NCBI RefSeq assembly: GCF_900078385.1
Contig: NZ_FLQR01000008.1
Span: 1-64,000, forward strand
DNA length: 64,000 nucleotides
Direction of reading: 5' to 3'
Source of the DNA: an uncultured Microbacterium sp.
Lineage (GTDB): Bacteria; Actinomycetota; Actinomycetes; Actinomycetales; Microbacteriaceae
The notes under the pieces are model-generated. The model had not been told where the DNA came from. It was given only the letters and a program-made list of their open reading frames with translations, and ran no database searches. Positions 1 through 8,731 of this stretch are shown here, one piece after another. The stretch's first letter is position 1; each line of letters begins with the position of its first letter. The translations under genes and the position numbers were made by a program.

Positions 1-328
1 GCCCACGCCTGCCCCCGCGCCCGCCCCGTCCCGCGCGCCCGCGCCCCGCGCCCGTCGCCGGGCGCCTGCGCTCCGTCCCCGCGCCAGTCCCCGCGCCCGT
101 GCCGCCGCGGCGCGCCCACGCCCGCGCCCGCCCGATCTTCGCAGGCGTCAAAGTGCGGGTCCTCGGCCGCCGCACCCACACTTTGGCGCGGATGAACAAC
201 ACGGTCTCTCTTCATCCGCGCCACACGGCGGGTGTCCGGACGCCGCACCCGCTCTTTGCCGCGGATGAACCGGAACCCGGGCCGTCGGCGCGTTGCGGCA
301 GGCGAACAAGGCTTGCACGCCCCCCGGC
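1..328. other. Gene-free, C-rich left edge
   Basis: No coding region can be supported here. The first 130 bases are low-complexity and strongly C-rich on the plus strand, with degenerate runs of cgcccgcgcc-type units, so the minus strand is G-rich and could form G-quadruplex-like structures. The rest holds a cluster of inverted and direct repeats, annotated separately. Open frames across it are an effect of base composition. Confidence 0.6.
150..270. repeat. REP-like cluster of hairpins and a 27-bp direct repeat
   Basis: Two near-identical 27-base units, at 171-197 and 244-270, share CGCACCC, CTTTG and GCGGATGAAC with three or four mismatches. Three inverted repeats surround and overlap them: 150-160 with 174-184 (one mismatch in 11), 185-196 with 211-222 (perfect 12-bp arms, GGCGCGGATGAA and its complement), and 228-234 with 246-252 (perfect 7-bp arms). 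The cluster lies just beyond the 3' end of the minus-strand HTH gene. It could terminate that transcript or be an interspersed palindromic repeat family. Copy number elsewhere in the genome is unknown. Confidence 0.6.
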
Positions 329-559
329 TCAGTCGGCGCGCACCAGCAGGTCGCCGACCTCGCAGTCGAGCGCGCGGCAGATCGCCGACAGCGTCGAATA
401 CCGGATCGCGCGGGCGCGATCGTTCTTGAGCACCGAGAGGTTGACCACCGAAACGCCGACCAGGTCCGACAGGCGCGTGAGCGTCATCCCGCGCTCCGCG
501 AGCAGCTCGTCGAGTCGGCAGTGGATGCCGGTGAGCTCGTCGTCGTCGGCCGGGCTCAC
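329..559 (-). CDS. YozG-type helix-turn-helix regulator
   Basis: A 76-residue protein that is almost entirely one Cro/CI-type (XRE) helix-turn-helix domain. It has the layout RLDELLAERGMTLTRLSDLV, VSVVNLSVLKN, RYSTLSAICRALDCEVGDLL, with the recognition helix near residues 35-48. The GTG start at 559 overlaps the stop of the upstream membrane gene by 4 bp (GTGA), so the two are probably translationally coupled. Small HTH proteins of this kind are usually paired with DUF2975 membrane proteins, as here. It probably represses its own operon through the inverted repeat at 1325-1361. The target is inferred from position only. Confidence 0.88.
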   Translation of the reverse strand: MSPADDDELTGIHCRLDELLAERGMTLTRLSDLVGVSVVNLSVLKNDRARAIRYSTLSAICRALDCEVGDLLVRAD

Positions 560-1314
560 ACGAGCCCCGCGGTGTCGCGCTCGAGTCGCGAGCCGTGCCG
601 GAGGATCGACGCGAGTGCGGCGAAGCCGAGGCCGGCGGCGATCGGCCAGAACGGGAAGGTGATCCCGAAGGCGGGCTGCGGCCACCAGGCATCGAAGACG
701 CTCTCGATGCCCGCGACCTCTTCGTAGCTCCCGCCGCTCAGCTGCAGGACCTCCGCCGCCGCCATGCTCCCCGCGACGTCGCCGAGCACCTGCGCCGCGA
801 CACCGCCGATCATGACGACGACCGCCGTGATCATCGCCATCCGCGCGACGACCGGCGCGAACGCCCGCCCGGCGAGCAGCTGGAAGCAGCCCACAGCGAG
901 CAGCCCGGCGATCGCGCCCGGCACGAGCCACCCGAGCGCCTGGCCGATGCCCCAGCAGACGCGCGCGGCGTCGCTCAGGTCGGCGACCATGCCGCCGGCC
1001 GTGGTGAAGCCGCCCGAGACGAGCGTGGCCGTCGGACCGTCGATCGTCGTGTCCGTCGGCAGCTGCGGCCAGAACTCGCGCACGGGGAAGGCGATGGCCA
1101 CCTCCGGGCTCCCGAGTGCCAGCGCCAGGGTCACGATCGCTCCGATGACCGAGAGTCCGGCCCAGAGGGCCGCGACGACCAAGGTGACGGTGATGACGGG
1201 GGAGGCTTCGCCGGCCTGCCGTGCCCTCATGGCCGCGCGGGCGAAGACGACGATGACCCCGGCGACGACGAGCACCACCGGCACGGCGACGAGATAGATC
1301 CAGGCTGAGCCCAT
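556..1314 (-). CDS. DUF2975-type integral membrane protein
   Basis: A 252-residue membrane protein with about four hydrophobic spans: one at the N-terminus (YLVAVPVVLVVAGVIVVFA), one near residues 44-68, one near 125-145 and one near 160-180, plus a hydrophobic C-terminal stretch. The size, topology and the overlapping downstream HTH gene match the DUF2975 family, whose function is unknown. ATG at 1314 is chosen because the membrane-spanning N-terminus begins there; extending upstream would run through the inverted repeat at 1325-1361. It is first in a two-gene operon, divergent from clpC. The family assignment rests on architecture and context. Confidence 0.8.
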   Translation of the reverse strand: MGSAWIYLVAVPVVLVVAGVIVVFARAAMRARQAGEASPVITVTLVVAALWAGLSVIGAIVTLALALGSPEVAIAFPVREFWPQLPTDTTIDGPTATLVSGGFTTAGGMVADLSDAARVCWGIGQALGWLVPGAIAGLLAVGCFQLLAGRAFAPVVARMAMITAVVVMIGGVAAQVLGDVAGSMAAAEVLQLSGGSYEEVAGIESVFDAWWPQPAFGITFPFWPIAAGLGFAALASILRHGSRLERDTAGLV

Positions 1315-1324
1315 GTCACACCAT

Positions 1325-1361
1325 CCATATCGAAAGTCGTTGTTATCGACAAACGATATGG
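1325..1361. promoter_or_regulatory. Inverted repeat upstream of the DUF2975/HTH operon, probable operator
   Basis: CCATATCG at 1325-1332 and its exact complement CGATATGG at 1354-1361 bracket the region just before the DUF2975 start. Nested inside is a TATCG (1344-1348), ACAAA, CGATA (1354-1358) palindrome. The interval is visibly more AT-rich than its surroundings. It is a natural autoregulatory site for the HTH protein of the same operon; this is inferred from location and symmetry. Confidence 0.55.
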
Positions 1362-1484
1362 CCGCCAGGGATGCCGTGTCAACAGCGCTTCGCCGGGCGC
1401 GATCGGCCGTCCGCGCGCCCAAGACGCGACAGGTGAGCGCGCACGCGGCGCTCGAAACTCCAACCCGCGCCGACCCTGGCACCG

Positions 1485-1501
1485 GTGCGCCGACGGCGAA
1501 C
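1485..1501 (+). promoter_or_regulatory. ClgR-type box upstream of clpC
   Basis: GTGCGC-CGACG-GCGAAC lies 77 bp before the clpC start. It differs at one base from the GTTCGC-N5-GCGAAC form described for the actinobacterial Clp regulator ClgR. ClgR activates clpC and clpP genes in Streptomyces and Corynebacterium. The match and position are seen directly; regulation by ClgR is an inference. Confidence 0.55.
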
Positions 1502-1577
1502 ACGGGCATGCCGGCATCCGGTGGTGGTTATCGTCTTTCGTAAGCACCGGAACACTCGGTGCGCGGAGGAGTCGACG

Positions 1578-4100
1578 ATGTTCGAGAGATTCACGGACCG
1601 TGCCCGTCGTGTGGTCGTCCTCGCCCAAGAAGAGGCGAAGATGCTCAACCACAACTACATCGGCACCGAGCACATCCTGCTCGGTCTCATCCACGAGGGC
1701 GAGGGCGTCGCCGCCAAGGCGCTGGAGTCGCTGGGCATCTCGCTGGACGCCGTCCGCGAGCAGGTCCAGGACATCATCGGTCAGGGCCAGCAGCAGCCGA
1801 CCGGCCACATCCCCTTCACGCCGCGGGCGAAGAAGGTGCTCGAGCTGTCGCTGCGCGAAGCGCTGCAGCTGGGCCACAACTACATCGGCACCGAGCACAT
1901 CCTGCTCGGCCTGATCCGCGAGGGCGAGGGCGTCGCCGCGCAGGTGCTCGTCAAGCTCGGCGCGGACCTCAACAAGGTACGCCAGCAGGTCATCCAGCTG
2001 CTCAGCGGCTACCAGGGCAAGGAGCCCGCGGGCGTCGCCACCGGTGCCGGCGAGCAGAACCAGCCCGCCCAGGGCGGCTCGGCGGTCCTCGACCAGTTCG
2101 GCCGCAACCTCACGCAGGCGGCGCGCGACAACAAGCTCGACCCCGTGATCGGGCGCGAGAAGGAGATCGAGCGGGTCATGCAGATCCTCTCCCGCCGCTC
2201 CAAGAACAACCCCGTCCTCATCGGCGAGCCCGGCGTCGGCAAGACCGCCGTCGTCGAGGGCCTCGCGCAGGCGATCGTCAAGAACGAGGTGCCCGAGACG
2301 CTGAAGGACAAGCAGGTCTACTCGCTCGACCTCGGCTCGCTCATCGCCGGATCCCGCTACCGCGGCGACTTCGAGGAGCGCCTGAAGAAGGTCACCAAGG
2401 AGATCCGCACCCGCGGCGACATCATCGTCTTCATCGACGAGATCCACACCCTCGTGGGTGCCGGAGCCGCCGAGGGTGCGATCGACGCCGCCTCGATCCT
2501 GAAGCCGCTGCTCGCCCGCGGCGAGCTGCAGACGATCGGCGCGACCACGCTGGACGAGTACCGCAAGCACTTCGAGAAGGATGCGGCGCTCGAGCGCCGC
2601 TTCCAGCCGATCCAGGTGGCCGAGCCGAGCCTGCCCCACGCGATCAACATCCTCAAGGGGCTGCGCGACCGCTACGAGGCGCACCACAAGGTGCAGATCA
2701 CCGACGGCGCGATCGTCGCGGCGGCGAACCTGTCCGACCGCTACGTGTCGGACCGCTTCCTGCCCGACAAGGCCATCGACCTGATCGACGAGGCCGGCGC
2801 CCGCCTGCGCCTGTCGATCCTGTCGTCCCCGCCGGAGCTGCGCGAGTTCGACGAGAAGATCGCCAAGGTCCGCGAGGACAAGGAGCGCGCGAGCGAGGAG
2901 CAGGACTTCGAGAAGGCCGCGTCGCTGCGCGACGAGGAGAAGTCGCTGCTCGCCGAGCGTCTCCGCCTGGAGAAGCAGTGGCGCTCCGGCGACGTCGCGT
3001 CCCACGCGGTCGTCGACGAGGGTCTGATCGCCGAGGTGCTCGCCCAGGCCACCGGCATCCCGGTGTTCAAGCTCACCGAGGAGGAGACCAGCCGTCTCGT
3101 CTTCATGGAGAAGGCGCTGCACCAGCGCGTCATCGGCCAGGAAGAGGCGATCGCCGCGCTCTCGCGCACGATCCGTCGTCAGCGCGCCGGCCTCAAGGAC
3201 CCGAAGCGTCCCTCGGGCTCGTTCATCTTCGCCGGCCCCACGGGCGTCGGCAAGACGGAGCTCGCGAAGGCGCTCGCCGAGTTCCTCTTCGACGACGAGG
3301 GTGCGCTCATCTCCCTCGACATGTCGGAGTTCGGCGAGAAGCACACCGTGTCGCGTCTGTTCGGCGCCCCTCCCGGATTCGTCGGGTTCGAAGAGGGCGG
3401 CCAGCTCACCGAGAAGGTGCGCCGCAAGCCGTTCTCCGTGGTCCTCTTCGACGAGATCGAGAAGGCCCACCCGGACATCTTCAACTCGCTGCTGCAGATC
3501 CTCGAAGAGGGTCGCCTGACCGACGGTCAGGGCCGCGTGGTCGACTTCAAGAACACTGTGATCATCATGACGACGAACCTCGGTTCGTCGGCGATCGCCG
3601 GTGGTCCGGTCGGCTTCCAGGTCGAGGGCAACGCCCAGACCAGCTACGAGCGGATGAAGGGCAAGGTCGATGAGGAGCTGAAGCGTCACTTCAAGCCCGA
3701 GTTCCTCAACCGCCTCGACGACATCATCGTCTTCCCGCAGCTGAACAAGGGCGAGCTGCGTCAGATCGTCGGCCTCTTCACGAAGCGTCTCGCCGAGCGT
3801 CTGCTCGACCGTGACATGACGGTGGAGCTGACGGATGCCGCGAAGGACAAGCTCATCGAGATCGGGTTCGACCCGACGCTCGGCGCGCGGCCGCTGCGCC
3901 GCGCCATGCAGCGTGAGGTCGAGGACCAGCTCAGCGAGCGCATCCTGCACGGCGAGCTGACCGCGGGCGACCACGTCACGGTCGACGCGCAGGGCGGCAA
4001 GTTCGTGTTCGAGAAGGCCGCGCGCGGCGACAAGGTCGCGATCGGCGTCGGCGCCGCCGGCGAGATCGCCGCGACGCCAGACATGGCGACCGGCTCCTGA
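1578..4100 (+). CDS. clpC: ATP-dependent Clp protease ATP-binding subunit ClpC
   Basis: An 840-residue Hsp100 unfoldase that recognises substrates and threads them into the ClpP protease. Two N-terminal Clp repeats lie at about residues 1-145, each containing [16 protein letters not shown] domain 1 has Walker A GEPGVGKT (216-223) and Walker [13 protein letters not shown] motif of the ClpC class lies near 424-459. AAA domain 2 has Walker A GPTGVGKT (553-560) and Walker [13 protein letters not shown]. Length and order are those of full-length actinobacterial ClpC. The ATG at 1578 is preceded by GGAGGA seven bases upstream. The gene is monocistronic, with a strong hairpin terminator after it and a probable ClgR box before it. 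Confidence 0.98.
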   Translation: MFERFTDRARRVVVLAQEEAKMLNHNYIGTEHILLGLIHEGEGVAAKALESLGISLDAVREQVQDIIGQGQQQPTGHIPFTPRAKKVLELSLREALQLGHNYIGTEHILLGLIREGEGVAAQVLVKLGADLNKVRQQVIQLLSGYQGKEPAGVATGAGEQNQPAQGGSAVLDQFGRNLTQAARDNKLDPVIGREKEIERVMQILSRRSKNNPVLIGEPGVGKTAVVEGLAQAIVKNEVPETLKDKQVYSLDLGSLIAGSRYRGDFEERLKKVTKEIRTRGDIIVFIDEIHTLVGAGAAEGAIDAASILKPLLARGELQTIGATTLDEYRKHFEKDAALERRFQPIQVAEPSLPHAINILKGLRDRYEAHHKVQITDGAIVAAANLSDRYVSDRFLPDKAIDLIDEAGARLRLSILSSPPELREFDEKIAKVREDKERASEEQDFEKAASLRDEEKSLLAERLRLEKQWRSGDVASHAVVDEGLIAEVLAQATGIPVFKLTEEETSRLVFMEKALHQRVIGQEEAIAALSRTIRRQRAGLKDPKRPSGSFIFAGPTGVGKTELAKALAEFLFDDEGALISLDMSEFGEKHTVSRLFGAPPGFVGFEEGGQLTEKVRRKPFSVVLFDEIEKAHPDIFNSLLQILEEGRLTDGQGRVVDFKNTVIIMTTNLGSSAIAGGPVGFQVEGNAQTSYERMKGKVDEELKRHFKPEFLNRLDDIIVFPQLNKGELRQIVGLFTKRLAERLLDRDMTVELTDAAKDKLIEIGFDPTLGARPLRRAMQREVEDQLSERILHGELTAGDHVTVDAQGGKFVFEKAARGDKVAIGVGAAGEIAATPDMATGS

Positions 4101-4115
4101 CCTGACGCACCACAC

Positions 4116-4147
4116 GAAGAGCGGATGCCACGCGGCATCCGCTCTTC
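4116..4147 (+). terminator. Terminator hairpin after clpC
   Basis: A perfect 14-bp stem: GAAGAGCGGATGCC at 4116-4129 and its complement at 4134-4147, with an ACGC loop, 15 bp after the clpC stop. No long T run follows, as is common for intrinsic terminators in high-GC actinobacteria. Confidence 0.85.
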
Positions 4148-4198
4148 GTCGTTCCCGGGGTGACCTGCAGCGATATGTTGCCGACTTCCACAAAGTCC

Positions 4199-4258
4199 TT
4201 GCACTCCGTCCGCCCGTCTGCGTACCATGTCCTCGAAGCGCTTCCGCGAAGCGTTTCG
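4199..4258 (+). promoter_or_regulatory. Promoter and double LacI-type operator before the xyloside operon
   Basis: A candidate promoter has TTGCAC (4199-4204), an 18-bp spacer and TACCAT (4223-4228). Directly downstream sit two adjacent palindromes, TCGAAGCGCTTCC (4233-4245) and CGAAGCGTTTCG (4247-4258), typical of LacI/CcpA-family sites. They precede the lacI gene at 4289, which suggests autoregulation and control of the whole operon. Confidence 0.65.
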
Positions 4259-4288
4259 AGAACCTGTGACGGAGACGACGGAGTCGAC

Positions 4289-5302
4289 ATGGCGAACATC
4301 ACCGAGGTGGCCGAGGCCGCCGGGGTGTCGATCAGCACCGTCTCCTACGCGCTGAGCGGGAAGCGTCCCGTCGCTGCGGACACGAGGCGACGGATCGAGG
4401 CGGCCGTCCGCGAGCTGGGCTACAGCCCGAACGCGGGCGCGCGCATGCTCGCGGGCAGCCGCACGCAGATCTTCGCGCTCACCGAGCCGCTGCGCGCCGA
4501 CTCCCACGCCCCGACGCACATGGCGTTCGTGCTCGCCACGACCATCGCCGCCCGCCGGCACGACTACGACATCCTCCTGCTGACCGACGAGCAGGCCTCG
4601 GCGGGGATGGGGCGGGTCGCCGCGAGCGGCCTGGTGGACGCGATCCTGGTCCTCGACGTCGGGCCGGACGACGAGCGCGTCCCGCTCGCGCGGTCGATCG
4701 CCACGCCGACCGTCTTCATCGGGGTGCCCAACGACCGCGAAGGGCTCGTCTGCGTCGACCTCGACTTCGAGTCGGCGGCCGCGCTGGCCGCCGACCGTCT
4801 CATCGACGCGGGGCACGAGGTCATCGGGCTCATCGGTCAGCCGGACGTGGCCTACGAGAAGTCCAACTTCCCGCCGCGCCTGCGCCGCGCCTTCACGGCG
4901 CGCGCGGCCGAGCGCGGAGTGCGCGCCGTCTCACGCACCTCCGGCGTCAACAGCACGAGTGCGGATCTCACACGCCGAGCGGTCGCTGAGATGCTCGACG
5001 ACGGGGTCACGGCGTTCGCCGTGCACGCCGCCGACGATGTCCATCTGGTAGTGCTCGCCGAGCTGGCCGACCGGGGCCTCAGCGTCCCCGGCGACGTCTC
5101 GCTGATCTCGGTGGCCGCATCCTTCGACACGGCCGCCCTTCCCTTCCCCGTCGACGTCATCCCGCTGATCCCCGAGGCCTCCTGCGATCTCGCCGTCGAA
5201 CTCGCTCTGCAGAGCCTGAGCGACGAGCCGCCCGAGGCCACGCTTCATCTCATCCCACCCACGCTCATCGTCCACGGGTCGGTCGCGCCGCCGAGGCGCT
5301 GA
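4289..5302 (+). CDS. LacI-family transcriptional regulator of an alpha-xyloside operon
   Basis: A 337-residue sugar-responsive repressor. The N-terminal HTH (ITEVAEAAGVSISTVSYALS) is followed by the hinge helix (GYSPNAGARMLAG) and a periplasmic-binding-protein-like effector domain starting near residue 60. ATG at 4289 is chosen because the canonical LacI N-terminus begins there. It is the first gene before a binding protein, two permeases and an alpha-xylosidase on the same strand, with operators before itself (4233-4258) and before the binding-protein gene (5347-5360). The inducer is probably an alpha-xyloside such as isoprimeverose, inferred from the GH31 enzyme. Confidence 0.93.
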   Translation: MANITEVAEAAGVSISTVSYALSGKRPVAADTRRRIEAAVRELGYSPNAGARMLAGSRTQIFALTEPLRADSHAPTHMAFVLATTIAARRHDYDILLLTDEQASAGMGRVAASGLVDAILVLDVGPDDERVPLARSIATPTVFIGVPNDREGLVCVDLDFESAAALAADRLIDAGHEVIGLIGQPDVAYEKSNFPPRLRRAFTARAAERGVRAVSRTSGVNSTSADLTRRAVAEMLDDGVTAFAVHAADDVHLVVLAELADRGLSVPGDVSLISVAASFDTAALPFPVDVIPLIPEASCDLAVELALQSLSDEPPEATLHLIPPTLIVHGSVAPPRR

Positions 5303-5346
5303 CCAACCCTCCTCCAACTGAACATCGCGCTTCTCCACCCGCGTCA

Positions 5347-5360
5347 TCGAAGCGCTTCGA
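5347..5360 (+). promoter_or_regulatory. Perfect LacI-family operator before the binding-protein gene
   Basis: TCGAAGCGCTTCGA is a perfect 14-bp palindrome 77 bp upstream of the solute-binding-protein start. It shares its core with the sites at 4233-4258, so the neighbouring LacI protein probably binds both positions. Confidence 0.72.
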
Positions 5361-5437
5361 CAAGGCCTTGCGCGCCTGGTCGATCCGCCGACGCATCTCG
5401 AAACACCAACGAAGGTCACTGCGAAAGGAGTGCCACC

Positions 5438-6766
5438 ATGGCACGCACGACACCCGGCACCACCCGGCGGAACGCGCGGCGAGGAGCCGCCACCGTCGCT
5501 GTTCTCACGATCGGGGCGCTCGCCCTGTCCGCCTGTGGCGGCGGCGGCGCGGACGCCGATCCCGCCGACGGCGGGACGCTCAAGCTGTGGCATTACGAAG
5601 GCGCCGACAGTGCCATGGGGAAGGCGTGGGCTGAGGCCATCGACATCTTCGAGGAGGAGACGGGGGCCACCGTCGAGTTCGAGGAGAAGTCCTTCGAACA
5701 GATCCAGTCCACCGCCAGCCAGGTGCTCGACACCGATGCAGCACCCGACCTGATGGAGTTCAACAAGGGCAACGCGACGGCCGGCTTCCTGGCGAGCACG
5801 GGGCTGATCTCGGACATCAGCGACGCGGTCGACGAGTTCGGCTGGGCTGACAAGCTCGCGCCGTCGCTGCAGACCACCGCGAAGTACACCGACGACGGCG
5901 TCATGGGCGGCGACAACTGGTACGGCATCCCGAACTACGGCGAGTTCGTCGGGGTCTACTACAACCTGGACGCCTTCGCGGACGCGGGTCTCGAGGTCCC
6001 GACCACCTACGACGAATTCGTCGACGTGCTCGACGCCTTCGTCGCGAAGGGGATCACCCCGCTCGCCGAAGCCGGCGCGGAATACCCGCTCGGGCAGCTC
6101 TGGTACCAGCTCGCGCTGAGCCAGGCCGACCGGCAGTTCGTCGACGACTACCAGCTCTACGAGAACCCCGTCGACTGGGAAGGGCCGGAGGTCACCTACG
6201 CCAGCGAGACCCTCGCGGAGTACGTCGACGCGGGCTACATCGGCTCCGACGTCTCCTCCATCAAGGCGGAGGATGCCGGAGTGTCCTTCATCAACGGCTC
6301 GGCGCCGATCTTCGTGTCGGGATCGTGGTGGTACGGCCGGTTCGTCGCCGAGGCGACCGGCTTCGACTGGACGATGACCGCGTTCCCCGAGGCGACGCTG
6401 TCGCTCGGGTCGTCGGGAAACCTGTGGGTCGTCCCCGAGAACGCGGCCAACAAGGAGCTGGCCTACGAGTTCATCGACATCACGATGCGTCCTGAGATCC
6501 AGGCGATCATCGGCAACAACGGCGGTGTGCCGGTGGCGGCCGACCCCGCCGACATCACCGACGAGAAGAGCCAGGAGCTCATCACGGTGTTCAACGGCAT
6601 CCTCGACGCCGACGGACTGTCCTTCTACCCCGACTGGCCCGCGCCCGGCTTCTACGACGTCATCGTCCAGCAGCTGCAGGGTCTCGTGACCGGCTCGCAG
6701 GATGTCGCGACCACCAACGCCAAGCTCGGCGCCCAGTACGACGAGGGCACGGCCGACTTCCGTTGA
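5438..6766 (+). CDS. Carbohydrate ABC transporter, solute-binding lipoprotein
   Basis: A 442-residue extracellular binding protein of the MalE-like group. A twin-arginine-containing n-region (TRRNARRG) and hydrophobic core lead to the lipobox LSAC, so the mature protein is lipid-anchored at about Cys33. The start ATG follows GAAAGGAG. It delivers an oligosaccharide to the two permeases encoded next. With the alpha-xylosidase at the end of the operon, the ligand is likely a xyloglucan-derived or other alpha-xyloside oligosaccharide, which is inference. No ATPase gene is present in the cluster. Confidence 0.94.
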   Translation: MARTTPGTTRRNARRGAATVAVLTIGALALSACGGGGADADPADGGTLKLWHYEGADSAMGKAWAEAIDIFEEETGATVEFEEKSFEQIQSTASQVLDTDAAPDLMEFNKGNATAGFLASTGLISDISDAVDEFGWADKLAPSLQTTAKYTDDGVMGGDNWYGIPNYGEFVGVYYNLDAFADAGLEVPTTYDEFVDVLDAFVAKGITPLAEAGAEYPLGQLWYQLALSQADRQFVDDYQLYENPVDWEGPEVTYASETLAEYVDAGYIGSDVSSIKAEDAGVSFINGSAPIFVSGSWWYGRFVAEATGFDWTMTAFPEATLSLGSSGNLWVVPENAANKELAYEFIDITMRPEIQAIIGNNGGVPVAADPADITDEKSQELITVFNGILDADGLSFYPDWPAPGFYDVIVQQLQGLVTGSQDVATTNAKLGAQYDEGTADFR

Positions 6767-6839
6767 CCCCGGGTGGGAGCGGCGCCGACCCGAGATGCCG
6801 CTCCCACCCACCCCCGTCTCGGACCTGAGGAGAGTCCCC

Positions 6840-7820
6840 ATGACCACCGTCACGCCACCGCGGCGACCGAAGCAGCATCCACGGACGCCGTTGCCCCCCG
6901 AGGAACCGTCGATCCCGCAGCGTTCCGGCGGGACCGGAGCGTACTGGCTGTACCTGCTCCCGGGCCTCGCCCTGTTGATCGTCGTGGTCCTCGTCCCGCT
7001 CGTCTGGAACGTGTACCTGACGTTCACGCGCTGGCGGGGAGTGCGCGAGCCCGAGTTCATCGGGCTGGACAACTGGCAGAAGCTCCTCACCGACGACGAC
7101 TTCTGGACGTCGTTCGGCAACTCGGTGTGGATGGTGCTCGCGATGGTCGTGGTGCCCACGATCGTCGGCCTGCTCGTGGCGGCGCTGCTCTTCGACGTCG
7201 TCGGGCGGAAGTTCGGCGGCAAGGTCGGGAGCTTCCTCCGCGCCACCTACTACCTGCCGCAGATCCTCCCCGTCGCCGTCGCCGGCATCGTCATCGGCTG
7301 GATCGTGCGGCCGGGCGGCGAGGGCGCCCTCAACCAGATCCTCGCCCTCTTCGGCCTCGGCCCGGTCGACTGGCTCGGTCAGATGCCCTCGGCGCTCATC
7401 GTGCTCATGGTCGTTCTGGTGTGGGTGCAGATCGGCTATCCGGTGGTCGTCTTCATGGCCGCCCTCCAGCGGGTCGACCCCGAGCTGTACGAGGCGGCCG
7501 AACTCGACGGCGCGAACTGGCGGCAGCGCTTCACCGCGATCACCATGAGCATCATCCGTCCCGAGATCTTCGTCGTGACCCTCACCTGCACGATCGCGGC
7601 GCTGAAGGTGTTCGGCCCGGTCTACGTCATCACCGGCGGCGGACCGGCCGGGGCGACGCTCGTCCCCGCCTACTACGCGTACACGGAGTTCTTCACGAAG
7701 CGCAACGTCGGGTACGGCGCGACCATCGCGACCGTCCTCACGATCCTGGTCGTGATCGTCTCCGTCATCTTCATCCGGGTGCAGACATCGCTCGAGCGCA
7801 AGGAAAGGGCAGGTCTGTGA
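6840..7820 (+). CDS. Carbohydrate ABC transporter permease (MalF-like)
   Basis: A 326-residue inner-membrane permease with six predicted transmembrane segments, beginning at about residue 35 (YWLYLLPGLALLIVVVLV). It carries the cytoplasmic EAA-loop signature YEAAELDGANWRQRF that docks the ATPase. The proline-rich hydrophilic N-terminus is usual for actinobacterial MalF-type subunits. ATG at 6840 follows GAGGAG. It pairs with the next permease, whose start overlaps this stop by one base. Confidence 0.95.
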   Translation: MTTVTPPRRPKQHPRTPLPPEEPSIPQRSGGTGAYWLYLLPGLALLIVVVLVPLVWNVYLTFTRWRGVREPEFIGLDNWQKLLTDDDFWTSFGNSVWMVLAMVVVPTIVGLLVAALLFDVVGRKFGGKVGSFLRATYYLPQILPVAVAGIVIGWIVRPGGEGALNQILALFGLGPVDWLGQMPSALIVLMVVLVWVQIGYPVVVFMAALQRVDPELYEAAELDGANWRQRFTAITMSIIRPEIFVVTLTCTIAALKVFGPVYVITGGGPAGATLVPAYYAYTEFFTKRNVGYGATIATVLTILVVIVSVIFIRVQTSLERKERAGL

Positions 7821-8731
7821 TGGCCGGCACCACCGTTCTCACCGTAGACGCGGCCACCGTGGGGCGACCGTCGTCGGGTCGCCGTCCCCGTCCGCGCGGC
7901 GGGATGACCCGCAAGCGCGGCGTCGACTGGCTCATGCTGGCGCTCGTCTCCCTCGGCGCGGTCCTCATCCTGGTGCCCTTCTACCTCATCCTCGTGAACT
8001 CGTTCAAGTCGCCGGTCGACTACGCGACCTCCGGTCCGCTCGCCTTCCCCGAGACTCTCGACTTCACCGGCATCCAGAAGTTCTGGGAGCGGGTGAACTT
8101 CCCGCAGAAGGTCTGGAACTCGATCCTCATCTCGGGCGTGGTGTCGGTGCTCGCCGTGCTGCTGTCGATGCTCAATGCCTTCGCGATCGGCATCGGCCGG
8201 ATTCGGGGCCGTGCCTGGATCGTGCTGCTGTTCCTGCTCGCGAACCTGCTGCCGCAGGAGGCGCTGCTGTACCCGCTGTACTTCATGTTCAAAGAGGTGG
8301 GACTCTACGACAACGTCTGGGCCGTCATCATCATCTTCACCGTGGTCCAGGCCGCCTTCGGCACCTACCTGCTGTCCGCCGTGTACGGCACCTTCCCGAA
8401 GGAGATCCTCGAGGCGGCGTCGCTCGACGGGGCGTCTCGCTGGCAGATCCTGTGGCGGGTGGTGTTCCCGATCAGCCGGCCCACCCTGTCGGTGCTGCTC
8501 ATCTTCTTCTTCATCTGGACGTGGAACGAGTTCCTCATCCCGCTGACCTTCCTCGCCTCGAACGCGAACCAGACCGTGCCCGTCGCGATCAGCGTTCTGC
8601 AGGGGGACCGGCTCATGGACGTGACCACCACGAGCGCGTCGGCGCTGCTGGGCATCATCCCGACGCTCATCTTCTTCCTCATCTTCCAGCGCACGCTGAC
8701 ACGCGGCATCACGGCAGGAGCAGTCAAGTAA
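7820..8731 (+). CDS. Carbohydrate ABC transporter permease (MalG-like)
   Basis: A 303-residue MalG-type subunit with six predicted transmembrane spans and the EAA-loop signature LEAASLDGASRWQIL. The start overlaps the preceding gene (TGATG), and an in-frame GTG lies one codon upstream. Its own stop overlaps the start of the alpha-xylosidase (TAATG), so translation is probably coupled through the operon. It forms the membrane channel with the preceding permease and needs an external MsiK-like ATPase. Confidence 0.95.
   Translation: MAGTTVLTVDAATVGRPSSGRRPRPRGGMTRKRGVDWLMLALVSLGAVLILVPFYLILVNSFKSPVDYATSGPLAFPETLDFTGIQKFWERVNFPQKVWNSILISGVVSVLAVLLSMLNAFAIGIGRIRGRAWIVLLFLLANLLPQEALLYPLYFMFKEVGLYDNVWAVIIIFTVVQAAFGTYLLSAVYGTFPKEILEAASLDGASRWQILWRVVFPISRPTLSVLLIFFFIWTWNEFLIPLTFLASNANQTVPVAISVLQGDRLMDVTTTSASALLGIIPTLIFFLIFQRTLTRGITAGAVK

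Noticed and set aside
1227..4193. A 988-codon open frame on the minus strand opposite clpC
   Set aside because: It is the complement of a highly conserved gene. Its translation is low-complexity Asp/Leu/Arg/Val-rich without domains, a known effect of codon bias in GC-rich DNA.
4931..7246. A 771-codon minus-strand open frame opposite lacI and the binding protein
   Set aside because: It runs across two well-supported plus-strand genes and an operator, lacks any domain and shows the same shadow composition.
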